Notes under the pieces: model-generated | What the model was told of the DNA's origin: nothing | Databases searched by the model: none | What the model saw: only the letters and a program-made list of their open reading frames with translations | Shown: positions 1-5,953 of the stretch, one piece after another | How the letters are laid out: the number at the start of each line of letters is the position of its first letter | How positions within the stretch are numbered: position 1 is the first letter of the stretch | Assembly: GCA_038237245.1 (NCBI GenBank) | Contig: JBBRYY010000154.1 | Location: 1-5,953 of the forward strand | Origin: FEN-1250 sp038237245 | GTDB taxonomy: Bacteria > Gemmatimonadota > Gemmatimonadetes > Gemmatimonadales > Gemmatimonadaceae | Direction of reading: 5' to 3' | Length of the DNA: 5,953 nt | Program-made: the position numbers and the translations under genes

Positions 1-912
1 ACGGATATCGTGCTCGTTCCGGGCGACGGTGCGATGAACGAATCCGAGCTGCTGCGCCTCGTCGCATCCGTCGAGAGCTCCAGTGAACATCCACTCGCCG
101 ATGCCATCGTGCGGCACGCGAAGGATCGCGGACTCGCACTCTCACATGCGGAGTCCTTCGAGTCGGTGACGGGGCGTGGCGCCGTCGGTGTGGTGGACGG
201 AGTGGCGATGGCTGTCGGCAACGCGGCGCTCATGGCCGATTACGCAATCAAGGTGCTCTCACTCCAGAGTGATGCTGAGCGGCTTGCGGCCGAAGGCAAG
301 ACACCCATGTACGTCGCCGCGAATGGAGCGCTCGTGGGGTTGCTCGCGGTAGCCGATCCGATCCGGGAATCCTCCCGCGCCGCGATCTCGCAGCTGCGTG
401 CGCTCGGGCTGGAAGTCGTGATGCTGACGGGCGATAATCAGCGCACAGCGGATGCAATTGCGCGCCAGGCGGGAATCGAACACGTGGTCGCTGAGGTGCT
501 CCCCGAGGGAAAGGTGGCGGAGATCAAGCGCCTGCAGGCGGAAGGGAAAGTCGTCGCCATGGTCGGCGACGGCATTAACGATGCGCCGGCGCTCGCGCAG
601 GCCGACGTCGGGATGGCGATGGGCACGGGCACCGATATCGCTGCGGACGCGGCGGACGTAGTGCTCATGCGCGGCGACCTGCGAAGCGCGGCGCAAGCGA
701 TTGCCCTCTCGCGGAGAACGATGCGGACCATGAAGGAAAATCTCTTCTGGGCATTCCTCTATAACGTCGTGGGTATTCCCATCGCCGCTGGTGCGCTGTA
801 TCCCGCGTTTGGCCTGCTCTTGAGTCCGATCCTCGCGAGCGCCGCGATGGCATTCAGCTCCGTGAGCGTCGTGATGAACAGTCTCCGCTTGCGCAGCTTT
901 CGCACAACCTGA
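1..912 (+). CDS. copA: Cu(I)-exporting P1B-type ATPase, C-terminal part (5' end outside window)
   Basis: This is the last 303 codons of an ATP-driven inner-membrane pump that exports Cu(I) (possibly Ag(I)) from the cytoplasm. The frame is open back to base 1, so the GTG at 10 is an internal Val, not the start. Motifs seen in order: the SEHPLA nucleotide-binding motif of P1B ATPases (His-Pro at 88-93), TGRG (169-180), VGN near 214, TGDN (427-438) and GDGIND (565-582), followed by two membrane helices. Helix 7 carries the Tyr-Asn pair (760-765) and helix 8 carries Met-x-x-Ser-Ser (847-861); in this family these are Cu(I)-selectivity residues (group P1B-1). Missing to the left are any N-terminal metal-binding domains, helices 1-6 with the CPC site, the actuator domain and the DKTGT phosphorylation loop. 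DKTGT should lie only some 10-15 codons before base 1. The protein ends shortly after helix 8, as is normal. It sits 22 nt before the CsoR gene, probably in the same transcript. The family call is firm; Cu rather than Ag preference is inferred. Confidence 0.96.
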   Translation, partial: TDIVLVPGDGAMNESELLRLVASVESSSEHPLADAIVRHAKDRGLALSHAESFESVTGRGAVGVVDGVAMAVGNAALMADYAIKVLSLQSDAERLAAEGKTPMYVAANGALVGLLAVADPIRESSRAAISQLRALGLEVVMLTGDNQRTADAIARQAGIEHVVAEVLPEGKVAEIKRLQAEGKVVAMVGDGINDAPALAQADVGMAMGTGTDIAADAADVVLMRGDLRSAAQAIALSRRTMRTMKENLFWAFLYNVVGIPIAAGALYPAFGLLLSPILASAAMAFSSVSVVMNSLRLRSFRTT

Positions 913-916
913 CTAC

Positions 917-923
917 AAGAGGA
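917..923 (+). promoter_or_regulatory. Ribosome binding site for csoR
   Basis: AAGAGGA lies 11 nt before the ATG at 935, inside the only spacer between the ATPase and the repressor. A second purine run, GAAGGA (928-933), is just 1 nt from the ATG and too close to serve. The 22-nt spacer contains no inverted repeat that could be a terminator and has no room for a promoter. Confidence 0.6.
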
Positions 924-934
924 CTACGAAGGAC

Positions 935-1297
935 ATGGCCACGAGAACTGTGACGAAGGAACTGCCGGTGATACAGGCCCCGTGCGGATGCGCGGCCGAG
1001 GATGCGGGTCGAAAGGCGGTCGGCGTGGATCCCGCTGCGAAGGCGCGCAATCTGACCCGGCTGCGTCGAATCGAGGGACAGGTGCGGGGGCTGCAGAAGA
1101 TGGTGGAAGACGATCGCTATTGCGCCGACATCCTCACGCAGATCTCGAGCGTGCACGAAGCGCTGCGCGCGGTGGGTCGGGAGCTGATGCGGAATCATCT
1201 CAAGTACTGTGCAACGTCGGCGATACGCGTTGGTGGGGAGGAGGCGAGTGAGATGTACGACGAACTCGTTGATCTCATGTACAAACACAGTCGGTGA
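935..1297 (+). CDS. csoR: CsoR-family copper-sensing transcriptional repressor
   Basis: This is a 120-residue cytoplasmic all-helical DNA-binding repressor of the CsoR/RcnR/FrmR family (DUF156). Copper-type members bind operator DNA without metal and let go when Cu(I) binds. The hallmark helix with R-x-E-G-Q-V-R-G is at residues 44-52. The metal site is intact: Cys63, His88 and Cys92 have the same spacing (25 and 4 residues) as Cys36, His61 and Cys65 of Mycobacterium tuberculosis CsoR. A Tyr precedes the first Cys, as there. This pattern argues for copper rather than nickel/cobalt (RcnR, His-rich), formaldehyde (FrmR) or persulfide (CstR, two Cys without the His) sensing. The N-terminal stretch before the core is about 38 residues and contains Cys17-Gly-Cys19, which the minimal CsoR lacks. 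The ATG at 935 has a reasonable ribosome site. The gene lies between the ATPase and the Cus-type export genes, so it most likely controls the whole cluster, including itself. The operator is not visible and should be upstream of the window. Confidence 0.95.
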   Translation: MATRTVTKELPVIQAPCGCAAEDAGRKAVGVDPAAKARNLTRLRRIEGQVRGLQKMVEDDRYCADILTQISSVHEALRAVGRELMRNHLKYCATSAIRVGGEEASEMYDELVDLMYKHSR

Positions 1298-1298
1298 G
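1293..1298 (+). promoter_or_regulatory. Ribosome binding site for the outer-membrane channel, embedded in the csoR stop
   Basis: GGTGAG overlaps the csoR TGA (1295-1297) and lies 6 nt before the ATG at 1305. It is a weak but well-placed site. It favours 1305 over the earlier in-frame ATG at 1209, which would overlap csoR by about 90 nt, and over the later in-frame GTGs at 1389 and 1392, which have no visible ribosome site. The 7-nt gap suggests translational coupling with csoR. Confidence 0.5.
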
Positions 1299-1304
1299 CA
1301 CAAC

Positions 1305-2780
1305 ATGTCATCGGTGGTGACGCAGTCACCGGCGAATGCCGCAGTGGAATGGTCTAATTGCATCGCTCGCACTCTTGATCACGCGAGCGTGGTGTCGATC
1401 CCGCGACTATCAATCGCGTTTCTACGGGCTACGGGCATCCTCGTGCTCGTGGCGTGCTCCACGTCGTTCGTGCTGCGTGCGCAAGCACCTCCTCCAGCGC
1501 GCACGGCGCCGATCGTTGCACCTGGTAACATCGTCGTCGATCAAGACCGGGCCCGCACACTCGGAGACTGGTATCGTATTCTGGCCACGAGTAGTCCTCG
1601 AGTCGTTGCGGCGCGCGCTCAAGCCCGCGCAGCGCGTGCGCGTGTCTCGTCAGCGACCCTCCCGCCGGATCCGCAGCTACAGCTCGGCATTATGAATCGC
1701 GAGTTACCGAGCTTCCGGCAGATGGACCCGCTGGGAATGAATCAGTTGCAGCTGACGCAGATGGTGCCAATTGCTCACAAGCTCAGGTACGCTGGGCGCG
1801 TTGCGGAGGCACAGGCAGCATCATCGTCTGCGCGAGCGGAGGAGGTATCGTGGGAGCAGCGCAACCAGGTTGCGATGGCGTTCTACGAGATCTATCGCGC
1901 CGATTCATCTATCCAGGTCGCGACCGAATCGAAGCGCCTGCTGGGCGATATTGGATCAGTCGCCCAAAGCATGTACGCGGTGGGGGACGGGCGACAGGCC
2001 GACGTGCTGCGCGCGCAGGTCGAGGTCGCGCGAATGAGCGACGACATCCTGCGCCTGCGAGCGATGCGCGCAACGATGGCAGCGCGGTTGGATGCGCTAC
2101 TCGACCTTCCGGCGGATGCGCCGGTACCCTCTGCCCCGCTTCCGGCATTTCCAGCGGAACTTCCATCGCTCGACTCGCTGCAAGCGTGGGCGCTGGAAGC
2201 ACGGCCGATGCTACACGCAGGGCAGGAAGATCTTCGCGCAGCAGATGCAAACGCACGGCTTGCGCGCAGCGCGATCTGGCCCGATCTCGAAGTCGGCGTG
2301 CAATACGGGCAGCGCCCCGGCGTCATGGGCGAGGATCGCATGCTGAGCTTCATGCTTGGCGCATCCATCCCCGTGTACGCGCGGCAGCGGCAGCTCAGGT
2401 TGCGCGAAGAAGCTACGGCGATGCGCAGCATGGCAGCGGCTGATCTCGATGCGATGCGCGCCGACACGCGCGGCCGCGTCAGTGAGCTGTACGTCGAGCT
2501 CCTGCGCGCCCGCCACTTGGGCGACCTGTATCGCCAGACGGTGTTGCCGGAGGCGACCGCCACCGTGTCCTCGTCGCTCGCCGCCTACCGGGTGGGAGGG
2601 GTCAACTTCATGACGCTCCTCGACAACCAACTGGGCGTAAATCGGTATCGTCAGGAGCTGATCGGATTTCAGGCAGACGAAGGGAAAGCATGGGCGGAAA
2701 TGGAGATGCTCGTAGCGCGGACACTATTTGACGCCACGGTGATCGCCGGCGCCCTTCCAGCGGCGGGGGGACCACCATGA
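1305..2780 (+). CDS. cusC: TolC-family outer-membrane efflux channel (CusC-like)
   Basis: This 491-residue protein is the outer-membrane duct of the tripartite metal exporter. It forms a trimeric beta-barrel with a long periplasmic helical tunnel that docks on the adaptor and RND pump. Two OEP repeats are visible. The first is at about residues 86-270, with the typical Y-x-x-G-D-x-R-x-A-D-V-L-R-A-Q turn near residue 224. The second is at about 301-476, with PVYARQRQ and the N-F-M-T-L-L-D-N-Q segment at about 434. The export signal is unusual in position: a hydrophobic stretch lies at about residues 38-57 after a long N-terminal lead. It contains a lipobox-like Leu-Val-Ala-Cys (Cys51, codon 1455-1457) and, 11 residues later, an AQA that could be a signal peptidase I site. 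E. coli CusC is a lipoprotein, so lipidation is plausible but not proven. The true start could be GTG 1389, which would put the Cys at residue 23. The stop overlaps the adaptor start. The CusC-like role is inferred from the neighbours; the TolC-family call rests on the sequence. Confidence 0.92.
   Translation: MSSVVTQSPANAAVEWSNCIARTLDHASVVSIPRLSIAFLRATGILVLVACSTSFVLRAQAPPPARTAPIVAPGNIVVDQDRARTLGDWYRILATSSPRVVAARAQARAARARVSSATLPPDPQLQLGIMNRELPSFRQMDPLGMNQLQLTQMVPIAHKLRYAGRVAEAQAASSSARAEEVSWEQRNQVAMAFYEIYRADSSIQVATESKRLLGDIGSVAQSMYAVGDGRQADVLRAQVEVARMSDDILRLRAMRATMAARLDALLDLPADAPVPSAPLPAFPAELPSLDSLQAWALEARPMLHAGQEDLRAADANARLARSAIWPDLEVGVQYGQRPGVMGEDRMLSFMLGASIPVYARQRQLRLREEATAMRSMAAADLDAMRADTRGRVSELYVELLRARHLGDLYRQTVLPEATATVSSSLAAYRVGGVNFMTLLDNQLGVNRYRQELIGFQADEGKAWAEMEMLVARTLFDATVIAGALPAAGGPP
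2765..2770 (+). promoter_or_regulatory. Ribosome binding site for the adaptor gene
   Basis: A GGGGGG run ends 6 nt before the ATG at 2777, inside the last codons of the channel gene. Together with the ATGA stop-start overlap (2777-2780) it supports this start over later in-frame candidates (GTG 2870, ATG 2891) and indicates translational coupling. Confidence 0.5.
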
Positions 2781-4141
2781 CCGCCCAACCACCCAACGAA
2801 CCAGGTGCGTCGGCGCGGGACGTCCAGTCCCCTTCAACGGCACGGCAGTCGCCCTTTGGGCGCAAGCCCGTGACGTCGCGCGGGCGCATTATGTTAGTCG
2901 CGTCCATGGTTGCTGTTCTGGTGCTCGCACTAGTGATTGTACTCGTGGTCACCCGGGTTACCGCGCACCGAAGTGCGCTCGCCCAATCCGCCGCGGCGCT
3001 GGCGAGCGCCGGTGCAGCCACGCCCACCGCTGACGGCGGTGATCACGCGCATCCGATCTCTCTTTCTCCTGCAGACCAGGAACGCATTGGCGTTGCCTTC
3101 GCCGCCGCCACCATTGGATCGATGCGGCGCGAGGTGCGCGCCGTAGCCCAAGTCACGTTCGACGAGACAACAGTCACGACCATCGCACCTAAGCTCGATG
3201 GCTGGGTCGATCATCTCTACGTGGATGCGACCGGGCAGCCCATCCACGCCGGTGAGCCCCTGTTCTCCATCTACTCGCCCATGCTCGTCACGGCGCAGGA
3301 AGAATTGCTCCTCGCGAAGCGCTTGAGCGCCGACGTGCAACAAGGCACGAGCGACGCAGTGAGTGGCGCCAGCGGATTGATCGAATCGGCCCGGCGCCGA
3401 CTCCTATACTGGGATATCGCTCCGTCCGATGTGGCGCGACTCGAGCGTACCGGAGCAGTTCAAAAAACTCTCGTGCTTCGCTCGCCCGTCAGCGGCATCG
3501 TTCTCGAGAAACGTGTCCTTGCTGGTCAGAAAATTATGGCGGGCGAGCCACTCTATAAGGTTGCGGATCTGAGTACCGTGTGGGTCGAGGGGCAGATTTA
3601 TGAGCAGGATCTGGCCTTCGTGCATGTCGGCGCCCAGGTCATCGTGGAGTTCGAAGCACTCCCCGGCGCTAAACGGGTGGGGCGCATTGCGTACATCTAT
3701 CCAACGCTCGACGCGGAGACACGCACTGCTCGTGTGCGCGTCGCGCTGTCAAATCCTCACCTGCTGCTCAAACCGGGGATGTACGCAACGCTTCTGGTGA
3801 ACACGACCAGCGGGACACCCGTTCTCTCGGTGCCTCGCTCGGCCGTACTCGAAACGGGGCAGCGATCGCTCGTCTTCGTTCAGCGCACCGACGGAATGCT
3901 CGAGCCGCGCGATGTCGTGATCGGAGCGAAGAGCGACGACCGCGCACAGATCCTCAGCGGAGTAGTCGCCGGGGAAAAGGTTGTGGTCTCCGCCACGTTT
4001 CTCGTGGACGCGGAGTCGAATCTCGGTTCCGCACTGGGAGGCATGGCGAATATGCCCGGAATGGACATCGCGCCTCCGAGCGGGGGAGCAAAGGTCGCTC
4101 CGACGCCAGCGCCGCAACGTCCGCAGACCCCGCCCAGGTAA
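2777..4141 (+). CDS. cusB: CusB-like RND periplasmic adaptor (membrane fusion protein)
   Basis: This 454-residue adaptor joins the CusA-type pump to the outer-membrane channel. In characterised Cus systems it also passes periplasmic Cu(I)/Ag(I) to the pump. The parts, in order: a Ser/Pro/Arg-rich lead (1-37), one strongly hydrophobic anchor helix (about 38-59), an Asp-His-Ala-His segment (89-92), the first lipoyl half (about 133-168), a short helical hairpin (about 170-225), the second lipoyl half with SPVSGIV (about 233-265), then the beta-barrel. The barrel carries WVEGQIYEQDL, the YPTLDAETRTARVR strand and LKPGMYA, all typical of CusB-type adaptors. A membrane-proximal domain follows to about 415. 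The tail has a Met cluster, Met423, Met426 and Met429, and then a Pro-rich end. No separate heavy-metal-binding (YHS-like) domain and no fused CusF domain is seen. It is somewhat longer than E. coli CusB (about 407). It overlaps the channel gene by 4 nt and precedes the pump by 6 nt. Assignment to the metal-efflux adaptor subfamily is firm; the metal is inferred from the neighbours. Confidence 0.95.
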   Translation: MTAQPPNEPGASARDVQSPSTARQSPFGRKPVTSRGRIMLVASMVAVLVLALVIVLVVTRVTAHRSALAQSAAALASAGAATPTADGGDHAHPISLSPADQERIGVAFAAATIGSMRREVRAVAQVTFDETTVTTIAPKLDGWVDHLYVDATGQPIHAGEPLFSIYSPMLVTAQEELLLAKRLSADVQQGTSDAVSGASGLIESARRRLLYWDIAPSDVARLERTGAVQKTLVLRSPVSGIVLEKRVLAGQKIMAGEPLYKVADLSTVWVEGQIYEQDLAFVHVGAQVIVEFEALPGAKRVGRIAYIYPTLDAETRTARVRVALSNPHLLLKPGMYATLLVNTTSGTPVLSVPRSAVLETGQRSLVFVQRTDGMLEPRDVVIGAKSDDRAQILSGVVAGEKVVVSATFLVDAESNLGSALGGMANMPGMDIAPPSGGAKVAPTPAPQRPQTPPR

Positions 4142-4147
4142 CGACCG

Positions 4148-5953
4148 ATGCTCAAGCGCATCATCGACTGGTCCGTGCACAACACGCTGCTCGTGTTGCT
4201 GTTCACCGCGGCCATCGTCGTGGGCGGCATTCTGGCGGTCAAGCGCACGCCCCTCGAGGCGCTGCCGGATCTCTCGGACGTGCAGGTGATCGTGCAGGCC
4301 GAATACAACGAACAGGCGCCGCGGATCGTGGAAGATCAAGTCACGTACCCGATCGCGGCCGAGATGCTTAAGGTTCCGGGCGCGCGCGTCGTGCGAGGCT
4401 ACTCGTTCTTTGGCATCTCCTTCGTCTACATCATTTTCGACGACAAGACGGATTTGTATTGGGCGCGCTCGCGCGTTCTCGAGTATCTCAACGGGATCAA
4501 AGGCAAGCTGCCGACGACGGTCACGCCGACGCTTGGCCCGGACGCGACGGGCCTTGGGTGGGTGTACCAGTACGCGCTCGAGGACACCACGGGCCGGCTG
4601 AATCTCGCGCAGCTTCGAAGCGTACAGGACTGGTATCTCCGGTATCAGCTCACCGCGGTGCCAGGTGTCTCGGAAGTCGCGAGCATCGGCGGCTACGAAA
4701 AGCAGTACCAGATCGATCTCGACCCCGTGAAGCTCCAAGGCTACGGCATTCCCATCACGCGCGTCATGAGCGCCATCCAGAACGCCAACAATGATGTGGG
4801 CGCAATGGTAATGGAGCTGTCCGAGCGCGAATACATGGTGCGGGGACTTGGATACCTCAAGTCGATCGGTGACATCGAGAACGTCGTCGTGGGAGCGACT
4901 CGGAACGGCACGCCGGTTCGCGTCGCCGAGCTCGGGCACGTGACTGTTGGTCCGGCAGTGCGCCGCGGCGTCGCAGAGCTCGACGGGCGCGGGGACGCGG
5001 TCGGCGGCATCGTCATTATGCGCTTCGGCGAGAATGCGCTCACGACGATACAGCGTGTGAAAGCCAAGCTTGCGGCCGTGCAATCGAGTCTGCCCCCCGG
5101 AGTCGTCGTGCGCCCGATGTATGACCGGAGCGATCTCATCGAACGCGCGATTGAAAACCTCCGGGGAAAATTGCTCGAGGAGTCGCTCATCGTCGCCCTG
5201 GTTTGCATCCTGTTTCTCGTGCATGCGCGATCCGCCCTCGTGGCAATCCTCACGCTTCCCGTCGGCATCCTCATGGCCTTCATCGCCATGCGGTGGATCG
5301 GCGTGGGCGCCGACATCATGTCGCTTGGCGGGATCGCGATCGCCATTGGCGCGATGATCGATGCGGCGATCGTGATGATCGAGAACATGCACAAACATCT
5401 CGAGCGCGCGATCGACGCCAAGCTGGGCTCATCCGCGGCTGTGACATCCGATGCGCGGCTGAGCACGTCGGTGTTGAGCACTCGCGAACGATGGGCCGTG
5501 GTCGCCGAATCTGCGAAGGAGGTAGGGCCCGCACTCTTCTTCTCGCTCCTCATCATCACGGTGTCGTTCGTGCCGGTCTTTGTGCTGGAGGGGCAGGAGG
5601 GGCGGCTGTTCAAGCCACTGGCCTTCACGAAAACGCTTTCCATGGCCGCCGCCTCGCTCCTGTCCCTGACGCTCGTCCCCGTGACGATGGGACTGTTCGT
5701 GCGTGGGAAAATCTTCCGCGAACGCGCCAATCCCGTGAACCGAGTGCTCATCGCCGTGTATCGTCCGATCATTACGTTCGTACTCGGGCATCGCTGGCAC
5801 GTGATCACCGCTGCCGTCGCGGTCGTGATCCTCACGTGGATTCCGTGGTCGCGCACGGGAAGCGAGTTCATGCCGCCGATGGAAGAAGGCAGCGTGCTCT
5901 TCATGCCGACGACGCTTCCGGGAGCGAGTGTCGCACGTGCGCGAGAGATCCTC
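4148..5953 (+). CDS. cusA: CusA-like heavy-metal RND efflux pump, N-terminal 602 codons (3' end outside window)
   Basis: This proton-driven inner-membrane trimer (HME-RND family) exports Cu(I)/Ag(I). There is no stop before the right edge; about 57% of a roughly 1050-residue protein is visible. The ATG at 4148 gives an N-terminus that matches E. coli CusA (recalled) without gaps. Seen: helix 1 (about 11-32), the first periplasmic loop with TPLEALPDLSDVQV and QVTYP, helices 2-3 (about 342-384), helix 4 with GAMIDAAIVMIEN, helices 5-6 (about 461-518) and helix 7 (about 550-567). The proton-relay Asp405 falls at exactly the E. coli number. Relay methionines Met391, Met403 and Met410 are in place, and Met499, Met514 and Met586 match E. 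coli Met486, Met501 and Met573 after a 13-residue longer helix 4-5 cytoplasmic loop (420-447). Arg83 is kept. E. coli Met271 is Val271 here. The methionine set favours Cu(I)/Ag(I) over the Zn/Co/Cd pumps (CzcA), which otherwise look similar. The other two periplasmic-site methionines (E. coli Met623, Met672) lie beyond the window. The ribosome site is weak: AGG at 4136-4138, joined to the adaptor stop. Confidence 0.96.
   Translation, partial: MLKRIIDWSVHNTLLVLLFTAAIVVGGILAVKRTPLEALPDLSDVQVIVQAEYNEQAPRIVEDQVTYPIAAEMLKVPGARVVRGYSFFGISFVYIIFDDKTDLYWARSRVLEYLNGIKGKLPTTVTPTLGPDATGLGWVYQYALEDTTGRLNLAQLRSVQDWYLRYQLTAVPGVSEVASIGGYEKQYQIDLDPVKLQGYGIPITRVMSAIQNANNDVGAMVMELSEREYMVRGLGYLKSIGDIENVVVGATRNGTPVRVAELGHVTVGPAVRRGVAELDGRGDAVGGIVIMRFGENALTTIQRVKAKLAAVQSSLPPGVVVRPMYDRSDLIERAIENLRGKLLEESLIVALVCILFLVHARSALVAILTLPVGILMAFIAMRWIGVGADIMSLGGIAIAIGAMIDAAIVMIENMHKHLERAIDAKLGSSAAVTSDARLSTSVLSTRERWAVVAESAKEVGPALFFSLLIITVSFVPVFVLEGQEGRLFKPLAFTKTLSMAAASLLSLTLVPVTMGLFVRGKIFRERANPVNRVLIAVYRPIITFVLGHRWHVITAAVAVVILTWIPWSRTGSEFMPPMEEGSVLFMPTTLPGASVARAREIL

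Larger units (their letters stand above)
1..5953 (+). other. Copper-efflux operon copA-csoR-cusC-cusB-cusA (both ends open)
   Basis: All five genes share one strand, with junctions of 22 nt, 7 nt, minus 4 nt and 6 nt. No terminator-like hairpin followed by T's is seen in any junction, and none can hold a promoter. This makes a single transcript the simplest reading. The products cover sensing, cytoplasm-to-periplasm export and envelope-spanning export. No copper chaperone (CopZ), CusF, multicopper oxidase or two-component regulator is present in the visible part; these could lie outside it. Confidence 0.8.

Noticed and set aside
10..12. GTG as start of the ATPase gene
   Set aside because: The frame stays open to base 1, and the protein would lack the phosphorylation loop and most of the membrane domain. 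It is an internal codon of a truncated gene.
913..934. Possible CsoR operator or promoter between copA and csoR
   Set aside because: Only 22 nt, purine-rich, with no GC-rich pseudo-palindrome; it is accounted for by the ribosome binding site.
1209..1304. Earlier in-frame ATG for the outer-membrane channel, overlapping csoR
   Set aside because: The extra 32 residues are Arg-rich translation of csoR in another frame, and the ATG at 1305 has a placed ribosome site. The family does not need the extension.
1892..2563. A 223-codon minus-strand frame opposite the outer-membrane channel gene
   Set aside because: Ser/Arg/Ala-rich with no domain; the plus strand has both conserved OEP repeats here.
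5328..5390. Dense GATC/CGATCG repeats that could look like a regulatory or replication-related cluster
   Set aside because: They arise from the Ile/Ala/Asp/Met codons of the conserved helix 4 segment of the pump; no spacing pattern independent of the coding frame is seen.
3749..5398. A 549-codon open frame on the minus strand across cusB and cusA
   Set aside because: Its product is rich in His, Arg and Asp with no recognisable domain or membrane segment. It lies opposite two genes with clear family motifs. Long antisense frames are expected in GC-rich coding DNA.
4741..5904. A 387-codon minus-strand frame opposite cusA
   Set aside because: Ser/Thr/Arg-rich low-complexity composition, no motif, and fully contained opposite a conserved gene; a shadow frame.

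Overview
The window is a single, tightly packed, plus-strand gene cluster for copper (and possibly silver) detoxification. Five genes fill it from edge to edge. They are the C-terminal part of a Cu(I)-exporting P1B-type ATPase (1-912, cut by the left edge), a CsoR-family copper-sensing repressor (935-1297), a TolC-family outer-membrane channel (1305-2780), a CusB-like periplasmic adaptor (2777-4141) and the first 602 codons of a CusA-like heavy-metal RND pump (4148-5953, cut by the right edge).

The junctions are 22 nt, 7 nt, a 4-nt ATGA overlap, and 6 nt. No stretch inside the window could hold a conventional promoter plus operator or a terminator. The genes are therefore read as one transcript whose promoter lies upstream of base 1. 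There is no RNA gene, insertion sequence, CRISPR array or repeat array. All the long minus-strand frames are shadows of the GC-rich coding strand.

Inferred working model: the ATPase moves Cu(I) from cytoplasm to periplasm. The CusA-CusB-outer-membrane channel complex takes it from the periplasm (and possibly the cytoplasm) across the outer membrane. The CsoR-like protein, with an intact Cys-His-Cys copper site, represses the unit until Cu(I) binds. This differs from the Escherichia coli arrangement, where CueR controls copA and CusRS controls cusCFBA.

The tripartite pump requires a double-membraned (diderm) bacterium. The DNA is clearly GC-rich, with a strong G/C preference at third codon positions. 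The combination of CsoR with a Cus system and the style of the export signals would fit a Gemmatimonadota-like or proteobacterial lineage, but the sequence does not settle taxonomy. No wholly new system is visible. The points worth a second look are the regulatory wiring, an N-terminal Cys-Gly-Cys extension on the repressor, a His- and Met-bearing adaptor without a separate metal-binding domain, a Met-to-Val change in the CusA methionine relay, and an unresolved choice between lipoprotein and cleaved export of the outer-membrane channel.
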